This document shows positions 1 to 12,400 of a stretch of DNA of 64,000 nt, piece by piece (within the stretch, counting starts at the first letter, position 1; each line of letters starts with the position of its first letter). Position numbers and translations under genes: made by a program. The DNA is from Monocercomonoides exilis (taxonomy: Eukaryota > Preaxostyla > Oxymonadida > Polymastigidae). Below the pieces are notes generated by a model. It searched no databases. It had not been told where the DNA came from and worked only from the letters and a program-made list of their open reading frames with translations. The stretch covers positions 558,001 through 622,000 of the forward strand of contig LSRY02000049.1 in NCBI GenBank assembly GCA_001643675.2, in the 5' to 3' direction.

Positions 1-1720
1 CTTTGTTTTTTGATCGATAATTTTCTTGTTTATTTTTTTTTTTCTTATCGAAGAACGTCTGAGACAAAAACATAGCACTTCAATCATTTTCTTCAAAATT
101 AACTGCGCTGTGGATAAACTTTTTGGGTAATTTACAATAAATAAAAAATACCCGTTTGATGGATGGATTTTTTAAAAATATATATAATGAATGAGACAAA
201 TCAACAAAGTTACTGCATCAATGGTATTTTCAAACAAATGGGACAAATTTTGATTGATTCACTGCAATTTGTTGGTGTTGCCATTTTATTGAAGGAAATG
301 ATACACTTATGCATCAAGAAAAGAAGCTTGAAAATCCAGTTCCTCTTCCAACATATTTGTTGTTGTGTTTTTCTTTTTCACACTGTTTTTTTGTTATTCT
401 TTGCTTGATTCTTTTCATGTTTGGTGATTGGTTTTGAAATCATAACTGTTTTCGGAATGTGGATAATTTGTTCTATCTCTTTTATGATGAGCACATTTTT
501 TTTTGAATTCTAAATATTCAATTCACTGAATTCATAGTTGCAACAAACAAACAAACAAGTGTTCAACAAAATCCACAATGTTTTGCATTCACTTCAGGGA
601 GAGAAACATTTGTGAAATATCATCAGACAATTATTGTTATAATTTTTCTGTTTGAATAATAATGAATATAACAATATTTGACAATCTCATCATTTGTCTC
701 AAAAATTCAAGAACACTTCTTCCCACTTCGTTTTTCTTTTTTTGATTAAAATTCCAATTAATAATACATGAATGTGACTTCGTTATTTTGATAAATTCTG
801 ATTATTTGTTTTTCCACAGTGTGATTGTTATAATTTCAATTTTTGCAAATATATCTTCAGTATATTTCAATTTATTATTTTCATTCAAAAAAGAATTGAC
901 AAAAATTTCAATAATCATTTTATTCGAAAAAATTAATCAAAAATGATTCCAAAAACGAAGTCACATTCATGTATTATTAATTGCAATCAAAAAAGAAAAA
1001 ACGAAGTGGGAAGAAGTGTTCTTGAATTTTTGAGACAAATGATGAGATTGTCAAATATTGTTATATTCATTATTATTCAAACAGAAAAACTATAACAATA
1101 ATTGTCTGATGATATTTCACAAATGTTTCTCTCCCTGAAGTGAATGCAAACATTGTGGATTTTGTTGAACACTTGTTTGTTTGTTTGTTGCAACTATGAA
1201 TTCAGTGAATTGAATATTTAGAATTCAAAAAAATGTGCTCATCATAAAAGAGATAGAACAAATTATCCACATTCCGAAAACAGTTATGATTTCAAAAACA
1301 ATCACCAAACATGAAAAGAATCAAGCAAAGAATAACAAAAAATCAGTGTGAAATAGGAAGACACAACAACAAATATGTTGGAAGAGGAAATGGATTTTCA
1401 AACTTCTTTCTTGATGCATAAACGTGTCATTTCCTTCAATAAAATGGCAACACCAACAAATTGCAGTGAATCAATCAAATTTGTCCCATTTGTTTGAAAA
1501 CACCATTGATGCAGTAATTTTGTTGATTTGTCACATTCATTATATATTTTTATAAAAAACCAATCCATCAAACGGGTTTTTTATTTATTGTAAATTACCC
1601 AAAAAGTTTATCCACAGTGCAGTTAATTTTGAAGAAAATGATTGAAGTGCTATATTTTTGCCTCAGACGTTTTCGATAAGAAAAAAAAATAAACAAGAAA
1701 ATTATCGATCAAAAACAAAG
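1..1720. repeat. large imperfect foldback (inverted repeat), possibly cut by window edge
   Basis: Bases 1-785 and 954-1720 are reverse complements of each other with a few percent mismatches and small indels (arm lengths 785 and 767), around a non-repeated centre of about 168 bp. The outer ends read CTTTGTTTTTTGATCGATAA on the left and its near-complement ending at 1720. The left end coincides with the window edge, so the true terminus and any target-site duplication are not visible. No transposase or other protein is recognisable inside; the short open frames in it are AT-rich and unlike known families. It is most simply a long-TIR non-autonomous DNA transposon (foldback type), but a local inverted duplication is possible. 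Confidence 0.75.
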
Positions 1721-3459
1721 ACTGGAAAATTTTCAGTTATTTCTTCAAAAGAGATATTTTCATCTTTTTGATAATAAAAGATTTTGTCAAAGTCCAGCTT
1801 TTATTAAAAATCACAAATAATTTCAAAAAAAATTTTTTTATTGTTTGAAATGATTTGAATAAAAAATAAATAAGAACAAGTGCCCCAATGAAAAAGGAGA
1901 CAAATAAAAGTATTGCTCACATATGTTGGTGATTGCCCTCAAACAGTTGAGATCGAAGTTCAACTGCACTTCCTTGTTGTGGGCATATGTGGCAAAATGT
2001 GGTGTTTTTTGAATGTGTTTCCACTGACAAATGCTGTCATTGGAAGAACATTTTTCAGCCTATTATTAGTTGTGATATAATAACAAACACATTGACTGTT
2101 GAGGAAGATGTTCTTATCCCACATTGAAAATTCTTTGTCAAATTGTCTTTTCAGTTGAAGAAATGGAATAACAAGATTTTGCCAATGTTTTTTTCCCCTC
2201 AGAAGCGATAAAAGCCATTGACACACTAATCAATACCATTGGGGACCATCACAAATCCTTAATATTTCAATCCATATTTATTGTGTGTGCTAATTTTGCT
2301 TGGCAATGAGCATTTGTTCCATTGTGTTAGCGATACAACTCCCACAAAATCAACAAACGCAGCAATCATTCACATTCATCTGGCATTCCAACGCTCAGTG
2401 GCCTTTGACAGGAAGCTCATTGAGGCAAACACAATCAACCACAGATTCAACAACTCACAATTTTGTGTGTATGTGTGTGTGTGCAATGGCACAAACAACA
2501 AGATGTTTCCCTGCTTTGGAAAAAGAATATCTTCTCTCAGCTGGGAAAAAAAAAGAAGAAGAAGAAGAAATGCCAATAAAAGAATATTTCTTTCTTTCTC
2601 ATGTTAATTCGATTGCATTCTTGATTGGAACGGTATTTGAAGCAGTTGGACGACTGATGATGGCCATTCATCAGGAGGAGACAAGATGCAGAAAATATCT
2701 TTCCCAACTTTTGTGGGGATGTGTTGAGCCTTGCCCGGCTACTCAGAAACAGACTTGGCTGACAGCACCCGAACAGCAGAACAACAGCTCTCCAGCAAAT
2801 ACGTCCAAGTCTTTTGCCCTCCCCGTGCTTCTTTCGTGGTCAATGGGCATTCCAGACACCAAGCACCACAAAATTATGAATGACTTCGACTGCTTTTACA
2901 GATGCTGAATATCGAGTTTTCTTCTTGTTTTTCTTTGAAATGGAAAAAAAAAAAAAAGAGAGAAATGAAACAGCAGCAACTGGGCAGTTCTTGTCCCATC
3001 CTGCAAATGCTTCATATTGTGAATATGGATACAACCATACAAAAATACACATATAAAATAAACAAAATTATTCCAACAACAACTGAAAATGGAATATGAA
3101 ATGTTTTGTCCGAAGCAATGCTGTGCTGATCAGTGTTCGGCCATGTGGGCATTGCCGCTTTTCCCAGCATGCAGCATGCAGCATGCACCTGGCCAAGCAT
3201 CCACAACACAACGGGCAACAACCAATCATTGCTCCCACGGGTTCAGAGAAGCCTTCTGGCTTCACTCGTCCTCCAATGGCCATTGTGTTGTCTGCACCAG
3301 GGTTTCTTTTTCTTTTTCTTTTTTCTTTTCTGAATCAACTCTATTTCTGTGCTGTTCAAAAATGTTGAACACGTTCAAAGTTTTCCAATGAATGCTCCAA
3401 CTCCTCTTGTCTTATTTTTTTATTTCATTATTCTGCTCTGCTCTGCTCTGCTCTCCTCA
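1721..3459. other. intergenic, no recognisable gene
   Basis: This 1.7 kb lies between the foldback repeat and the 3' end of the beta-helix gene. The first 600 bp are AT-rich like other spacers; roughly 2,600-3,460 is clearly richer in G+C. Open frames on both strands up to about 200 codons overlap one another, have no convincing start context or conserved motifs, and I do not accept any as a gene. Small tandem repeats are present: GCATGCA units near 3168-3186 and CTCTG units near 3431-3453. It could hold the 3' UTR of the neighbouring gene and decayed sequence. Confidence 0.5.
3431..3453. repeat. CTCTG microsatellite
   Basis: About four to five tandem copies of a CTCTG pentamer lie immediately downstream of the stop codon of the beta-helix gene, in its presumed 3' UTR. 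No function is implied. Confidence 0.7.
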
Positions 3460-6400
3460 TCATTTGCCATTCGCCTCATCCTTCACTTCCTCTTGCTTCT
3501 TCATGTCTCTGGATCTGTTGCCAATGTCTGTCATGCTGGTCATGCATGTCGTGCTGTTCATGCTGGCTCCACTGGCCATGATGGCCAAGCTGGTGCTGCA
3601 GGCCTCCTCCGACTCCTCTTCGTACCCGATCGCATCTGTCATCGTGAGCACTGCTGCACCCGGAGGGAACAGTTTGATCAGCTCCCGCTTCACATCTCCC
3701 AGCGTCATCCGATCCTCTGCCTCATAACGCAGGCACCCACCCACAACCCCTCTCACACGCGACCCCTTCGCAACACCCATCCCCACCTTCTCTCCTCGCA
3801 CAATCATGCTCCCTGCTGCCTCTCCCGAACACTCCCCAAACGGGATCTGCAGCGTCACACACTCCCACACCATCATCCCAACAGAAAACACAACCGTCTT
3901 CTTCGTCGCATGCTTCCTTGTTCCATTCAGCAGCTCTGGCGCCTTCCACCTCATCCACTCCTTTCTGCTGTCTTCCTCATCCTCAAATGCCGATGAGGGC
4001 AGAGAGTCTCTGTCATCATCATCATCACTTGTTGATGTGACAACAGTTGACGAAGAGATGGAGGATGAACCAGAATCTGAAGAAGAGCAGTCGGAGTGGA
4101 GGGCAATGCAGATGACCATATGTTCTGAGAACAACACAATGTGGGGACTCAGATTGGTAAGAGATTGAAGTGGATTGTTCATTTCATCAAACGAGTGGAG
4201 TGCAAGATTGGCCACCCAGAACAGGATCTGAGCAGCCGTCACCTCCCTCTCCTGGAGAGTTCCGATTGCCATCTCTTTCTTCTCATTTTTCCCATGAAGA
4301 AGCATGAACAATGAATCCCTCAGATCCACAATCAGCTTCTCATGGGGAGACGAGCAGGCCATTGCATCCACCAGATTCGACATCGACGATGTGGTTGGGC
4401 ACAGACTTTCCGATCGAACAAATGTGGATTCTGTGTCTAATGTGTCTGTGGTAGAAGTGGATGAAATGGATGGCGATGGTGTTCTCTTCCTCGATATATC
4501 ATCTTCTTCCTCATCAACCTTCTCCAGCATCCATTGAGGGATCTTGTCTGAATCTCTTCCCAAAATGTATTCTGTGGAGCCACACTCACTCAGCAAATGT
4601 TCTGATGATTCGGAATGCCCCAAGCTTTTCTCATACACCCTCTTCTTGATCCTTTCATCGTTCTTCTTCTCTGCCTCCCTCTCTGCTCTCCTCCACTGCT
4701 CCTCAGGAGACATCTCCATCGTCACCATTTCAAACGCCTTCGGATCTTTCCTCACTGTGTCTTCCACAATCACTTCAAGCTCTTTTGTTCTTCTCTTTTG
4801 CTTTTTCCAACGAACAATAAAGGATATTGCGACGATGAGAACAATAAATAAAATTACAACCAAAATAATTATTATCACGGTTGAAGAAGAAAACTTTCCA
4901 TTTCCTCCTTCAACAGTCCTTTCGTCTCCATTTCCTTTCGGCTCACTCTTGTTCTGCAAAATGAATGCCTCTGTGTGCGACGGCGCAGACATGTTCCCAA
5001 ACAGAATGCTCACCCTCACCTCTGCCTCCTCTCCTCCCCATCCCACCTTCTCCATTTCTGCCCAGTGCCTCACCTCCCTTTCGCTCTCGAAATCCTCTTC
5101 CTCAAACATGTGCTTCTCCACATACTCCACATCCCCCACCACTCCCACCACCTCAAACCCCAGAGAGCACGGCAGCAGCACCCACCCCTTGAACCTCAGC
5201 TCCACCATGCCTCCCACCTCTCCTGTCTCCTCTGTTTCCACCTCCCTCAGATGTGGGATGAAGAATGCCGACTTCCTTTCCGAGGCGAGCCCTCCCATCT
5301 GGCACCCCTCTCCCACCACCCACAGCGAGTCATCTTCCTTCCACCCATCTCCTCCTTTCAGACTCACCACATCCACTCTCCCACCTTCTGTGCACACCAC
5401 ATTCCGCCGAGCTGACACATATTTCGCAGAACTCCCCTTGTTGTTCCAAAACTCCCCTCTTTCGATCGTTGCACTTCCCCCTGCAACAGATAGCGCCCCA
5501 GCCTCTGAGTTGCAGATTGTCGAGTCCTTCACCACAACTGTGCTGTTGACCCCACAAATCTGCGATCCGTTCCACCAGCAGACCTCCTCCCCTTGCTCAA
5601 GAGGGCTCCCTTGTGCTTCGTTGCTCCATCCCCCATCAACAACACAACTCGAGCACACAATGTTTGTGCATGATACAAATGACATCACTGTTCCAATATT
5701 TGAAGCCGATGAAGAAACTTCCGAATGAAATGATGATGATGAACATGAATCGAACAAGCAGTTGTCCACACAGATGCAATTGTTGCTGTTCGCCATGGAC
5801 AGAATGCTCTGCTTGTGGGCAGCACTGGAAATGTTGCTGAATGACGAGAAAAGGATCGAGAAGTTGTGATCTGCACCATTGCTCTGCTCACCTTGTATTT
5901 GCCCTTGCCCTTGCACCTGGCTGCCCATCACCATCATGCATCCACTTCTCAGTCGCACATGCGATGCCGAATAATTGAACAGCATCATCGAAACATCGTC
6001 TGCCACGCTTATCCCATCTGCCTCGATGTCTGTGTTTTGCACAGCAAGATGCGACACATTCAGCGAGCTGTTCCGGCATGCAATCAGCTTTTGCGCCCTC
6101 GTGTTTCTTATCTTGCATTGATCAAAAGAGCATCTCGTATTTTCGCACTCCATCAAAGTCATGCATCTCCCCTCTGAGATACCACTGCTCGACTCAAAAC
6201 TGCACAACACCAAAGACACAGTCCCCATCCCTATCCGCATCAGAGTTTCGTGTGCAGACGGGAATGGCACGGGATACGAAAACAGGATGAGCTTCACCCC
6301 ACTCTCCCATCGATGCTGAACACATGCTCGCGCGTTTGTGTTGCGATGCTGTCAAATGATATCGTCGAATGAGTCTCCCACCTGGACTTCAGCTCCACAT

Positions 6401-9400
6401 CCCTCAGGTCGCATTCCCCACCTGCTGCACTTTCTTCGTCCACAACAGCCGTCAAGAACATGCCCCCTGACAAGTGGCCCAGCCCATAGTCCAGCGAACG
6501 GCATGGCAGCTCTGCCGCGCCACACTGCCTTGTGTTTGCCCCTTTGCCGTTGCTCGACGACACAACCACAGTCGAAGAGTAGTGCACAGTAATCAGCGAC
6601 ACCAAATCCACCGGGCTCGTGCTCACTGTGTCGATCCCGTAGATCGCGTTGATCCGGTTGTACACCCCTTCCTGCACATCCATCTTGAACTGGCTCTCGT
6701 TGATCTGCTTGTCGATCCGATAGCACTCGATAAACACATCGTTCCCCACATGCGCTGCATTGCCCTTGAACACCACCCGCGAAAACAAAAACGGAAGATC
6801 CCCGTGGTTCTTCGTTCTGATGCACACGCCACCGCCTCTCCCGCTGTCCAGGCTGCAGCTGCACTGAAGCAGCGTGCTGTCCCTTATCGTCAGCCTCCCT
6901 TCTTCGTTCAGCCCAAACAGCACTGCCCCTCCGTTTTGCGAGCCGCTTGCTTTGCACAGCTCAAACACACTTTCATATACCTCCACGCTCCACACCCCCT
7001 GCCCTCCACACCACACCACACTGCTTTTCTCTCCCTCTGCCCCCACCGACGACACTTTCGATCCGTTCACTCTCACCCCTATCTTGCTGTTCATGCTGAC
7101 TCCTGCTCCTGACCCATCAACCGCGCTGAGCACACACCCACTTTGCATCCCAATCGAGTTCACAACTACATTCTCCAGAACACAATCACACCCACCGCCA
7201 ACCTGCACAACACACCCTTCGAACTTCACTTCACACACCTCGAGCCCTGCCACATTCAGTGTCCCCTCTCGCATCGCCACATAGTTGAACCGGCTCTTGT
7301 GCTGGCCTTCTCCCGCGCTCGCCGAAGTCATCTTGCATCTGCGAATCCAAAGGCTGCCTTGCTCGTTCACAACCACATTTGCTTCCCTTTCCTCGCCCAT
7401 CTTCTGCACACTCATGCATATTCCATCAAACACCAGCTCTCCCTTGTTGCACATGACACCATCCCGCTCACTGTCTCCCTCCAAGTCGAATACCATGTTG
7501 CATGCTGCATCTTCCCCTGCCGCGCTGCCCTCGCATTCGACACTGCAGTTCGTCAGATCAAATCCATCTGCAATCCTCAGCTCTCCCTGCACCCTCACCG
7601 ATCTCATTTTCGTCTCCTTCTCCAACTTCTGCATCCCCATCCAGAATGTGCTGCACGGCTCTGCTGCACTCCCACACCGCATCACATCGTATCCCCCAAC
7701 TGACGAGATGTGCATCACTGTGCTCATGTACTCCCTCACAAACCGATACAGATCCGTCTCCCCAAACACCCCATCCCTTCCCACAAAGTCGTTCCCTTCT
7801 TCTTCCCCTCTGCTGCTCTTAAACCCAAACGTTGCTCTCGTTATCGAGCTGTTCAGGTCTCTCGCAACAACAAACGCATTCACACCCATGTGTGCAGCAT
7901 TCAGGGACACTTCAACATCTGTGAACAAAAATGGCTCATCATCCTCCGATTCGCTTCCATCCACAAACAGTCCACCCCCTTTTCCTTCCTCCACCGAGCA
8001 GCTGCAACTGCTCATCTTGCACTCGCTCATCACAAGTCTCCAGTCTCCTTTCAAAACTGCATGCACAGCCCCTCCTTCCTTGCTCTCGCTGCACTTGATC
8101 TCCTTTATTGTGCACTTCGACATTGCCGTGTCGCCACACGAAACAATCGGCGGTGCTGCTCCGGTCACGTGCTCCATTGCGCAGTCGCTCATCGTCATGT
8201 GCCCGCCGTTCACTGTGATCAACGAAAACGATATGCACTTTGCATGCTCTGCAGAAAACGAGCAATGGCTGATGTTCAATGCGCCAGATGGTGCGGTGCA
8301 GCATATCAGTGTTCTGTGGGGCTCACTTAGCGATTGTGGCACACACAAGTGCAACAGGCTCAGAACAGTTTTGCTGCTTGTTCCCAGAACCCATTCCACC
8401 TGGCCGTCTGCCCACTGCTCCGAAAACGATAAGGCAGCCTCTGCTTCTGCACTGGATGATTCCACTGTCATCGCCGAAACATCAAACTCGCCTGCAATCT
8501 CGCACCCGTTCTCAACAGCCATCTTCCGCTCTTCATAATCTGCTCCCAAGTTCCGATACCCTTGCCAGAACGAAAAACACGGATACTGCTCCCCTCCGCA
8601 CCCAATCATATCGTATCCTGCATTCGACACAGCAACCACACAGCCGTCGTATCTGACCAGAAACAGCTCCAGCGTGATCAGCTCAAATGTGCTGTCTGCC
8701 CCAACATATCCGTTCCCATCATCTTCCGCTGAGCCCCACCTCAACACCATTCGGTCTGCTGTGACACTCTCGTTCAGGCTCAAGCACTCCACAAACACAT
8801 TTCTCCCAAAGCACGCATCGTTTCCCTCAAATCTGACATCCCGCACCAGATACTTCTGCACCCGCCCGCTCCTCATGTCCATCAACACCCCACCCCCTTT
8901 TCCTTCTCCTTCCTTTGTGCATCGGCATCCGCTCATTTCCGTCTCTTCAACACAAAACTCCATGTCCCCTCCTATCTTTCCGCTCACACATGCACCATCC
9001 GACATCGACGAGCAATCTGTGAATGTGCAGTTTGATATCGTTGCATTCCCAATCCCGCTCCAAATTGTCGCAACATGCCCGCTCTCAAAATCGCATTCGG
9101 CAATGCTCACATTCAACATCTCCACAATCCTTCCTTCCTTCCCAGCAATCATCCCATTCCCTCTCCCACACACCCCATTCGCACAGCTGTCCTCCATCTT
9201 CAGCGACCCTCCACACACCAAAAACAATTCCCCTTCTCCAATCACATCCATCTTCCCGATCCTCACCCTGCTCATATCCAGCTCTCCCCCATGAATCGAT
9301 GCGATCCTCCACCCGCCTCCCTGCCCTGCTGCGCTCTCATCCACAATCTCGCTGTCAATCACCACAGCCATCCCGCACCTCAGCTCCACCAATTCTGCCT

Positions 9401-12400
9401 CTGCCAGCCCTTCCCCAAGGGCAACAACAACATTCGACAGCATCAGTGTTGTTCGTGCCACACCCTCTGTCACCTCCAGGTGCGCTCCGCTCCCAACGCT
9501 CATCTTCCCCTTCTCGCTGTTCCCTCGGATCGTCAGCGGCTCGCTCCCTCTGTTCACTGTCCCGTTCAGCGGCGCCTCCTTCTTGATGTGGATGATCGAC
9601 TGCGCTGCTTCCATCTGTCCAAGCCCCGTTTCTACACTGCTGCACGGCGTGTCCTCGAACCCGCATTCGCTTTCGCTCCACCCGTCCTTGTTCACAAACA
9701 CAATTTCTGCAACACTCGCAAACAAGTACTCAAACAGGCTTGTGCTCACATATTCGTGAGGCTCCTTGTCCACCACCCACAGCCGCTTCTGCTCCTCGCT
9801 GCTCTCCTCGCTCGACGCCGTCCCGCTCCAGTATATCGCATTCATCATCAGCCGCGGCTTTTCGCACACCACATACACATCCCGCCCTTGGTACGCACTG
9901 TTCTCGCTGAACTCCAAATCCTTCATCGAGTACACCGCCTCCAGCCCTCCAAACCACAAATACACCCCTCCCCCAACTCCGCTCGCTCCCGGCGTCTTGC
10001 ACCACCCCACCTTGTTCTTCTCAAAAATCATCGTGCTCCTTCCGCTTGTCTTCACCCACACCCCGCCTCCCTTCGACCCGCTTTCCTCGCAGCTGCTGTT
10101 CCAGAACGTGCAGTTCCGCATTCTCCTTGTCTCCCCTTCCCCAACCATGCACACCACAACCCCGCCATTCCCCCTCGTCCTCTGCAGCTCCTCAACCGTC
10201 ACATTCCACACCTCAACCAGCGTCCCTCCACTTATCTTCAACCCGCTGCTGTCCTCCTGCATACACCCGCTCATTCTCCAGTGCTTCAGCTCCATCTTCT
10301 TTGTGTGCTTTATCTCCACCAGGCTGCCTCCTCCTCCTTCTTCTTCGTTTTTCGATCCATATATCTCCAGCCCCTCCATCACCCCTGCACACTCATCTCC
10401 GTCAATCACCACAAGCGGCTCTCTTGTGGTCACCGAACTCATGCTCAGCCCGCTGATGCTCAGTGTGCCCCCAACACATCTGATCAGCTGTGCATCCAGC
10501 ACTGCATCTGCTGTTTTCATCTGTACCGAGCAGCTGCATATTGTCAGCGAAGACCCCACACACACAAACACACATTTGTGGCCACCTGTGTTGGGCGTCC
10601 CTTCGTGTTCCGCTCTTTCTGCTGCAACATCGGTGTGCTGATTCAGCCCCGCACTCGAGCAACGGGCACCTGAAGAACTCACCGAGAAGTGTATTCGCGA
10701 GAATGATATGGTGCTGCTCGTCTCGACCAACCACCCCTCTGCCCCAATCCCAGATGTGTCTATCTGGATGGCCTCTTCCGCCACAGCTGCTTCAAACTCG
10801 ATGCTCCGCTCAGCCAGCGTGAGCTTGCTGTTGAAGACAAACGTGGGCATCAGCCTCACCGATGCCTGTGCTGCCCCAAACCTCAGCGCGCACCCATACC
10901 CGATTGTCGAGCATGGATACACCTCCAGCCCGCACATCCGATAATCCACTCCGCTCTCTCCCCCAACATGCACACTTCCTCTGAACTCCACCACAAACAC
11001 AGCCAGCGGCACAAAAGCGCTCACCTCCCCTCCCTCCCCCACCTCCTCCCCTTCCAGTTCCCTGAACGTGGCCTTCGTCTCTCGGTCAAACTCAAACTGC
11101 ATCGACTCGTCTGTTATCAGCCGCGACAGATTCTCTCCCCAGACAAACACGTTGTCCCCACCTTTCGACGCGTGGTTTGCCTTTTCGTTCACCCCAAACA
11201 CAACATCGGCAACAACAAACGACGACAGGTTCCCCTTGCTGACCAGCGCCACCCCGCCTCCATATCCCCCTATCTCATTCCCATCCCTTGCACAGCACCC
11301 TTCAAACAATGAACTCATCCCCACTTTCCCAACTTTCCCAACTTGCACACTGCCGTCTTCCTCCATTTCCACATGTATTCCTCCTCCATTCCCACGCTCT
11401 GTCCAGCACCCCACCATCTGCACATCAAACATCTCCAGGGCACAGCCCCCCGACACCACTCCTCGCACACAGCATCCGTTCCCCTTTGTGGCTGTCACCT
11501 CGCTCATCGTGCAATTCCTCACAACCATGTTTTTCCCCCCACGGTCACATATCCCGCACCCCTCTGAAAGGGACAGCCCCGACATCGTCGTGTTGCTCAC
11601 TTCGCACATCCCCTGTGCACCATGCAATATCAGCCCATCAGCATGTGCCTTGCCCACCCCACTGAACAGACACTGCTCAATCGTCCCACATCCTGAATCC
11701 TCAACAACAACAACTGGCACCGATGCTGCGGCAATGGCTGTGAGCTCGAACTCCTCCAGCACCAGCCGGCCACCCGAGACGCGCAGGAACGTGTGCTTCA
11801 GCTCTCTGCTCTGCTCGCTGCTCCCGCCGCTGCAGACACCCACCGAGCACAACCGGATGTTGATCTCCCCACCAGTCGTGTGGATCAGCGCATCCTTCGC
11901 CTTTTTCTGCGCCGGAGCCACAAACACCACTTTTTCGATTGTCACTTGTGCGCTGCTCTCCACAGTGCCCTCTGCCCCAGCACCCTCGCTCTGCATCATT
12001 TCCACCTCACTGCCCACTCCCATTCCTCGTATTCTGTATTCTCCTTCTTCCAGAACCATCTCTCCTTTCACACATGAAGGCGATGTCACCACGCAATTCA
12101 CACCTGCTCCTCTGCCCCACAGCCCCACCCCATAGTCCACTGACTGGCACTCAAACCCTTCATACCCACATCGGCCAAAGTCCCTGCTCCTCTCGCCCCC
12201 CACCCGGATTTCCTCTGGGGCATCCCGCAAGTACAGAACAACCGGAACCACCCATGTCTCGTCCCCGTCTTCATAACCCCCAATCTCCTCTGTGTTCTCA
12301 TACGATTCCACAAACCCAAACTTTGCTCTCTTGATCTCCCGCGAAAAGTCTTCCACACACACAAACACATTCCTTCCCCCAACACTCGCCTGGCACCCGC

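Noticed and set aside
163-408. 81-codon open frame inside the first foldback repeat
   Set aside because: AT-rich, hydrophobic low complexity, no family resemblance, and not preserved in the mirror arm.
2300-2908. 202-codon open frame on the plus strand
   Set aside because: Overlaps other frames on both strands, contains Glu- and Lys-runs from simple repeats, and has no conserved motif.
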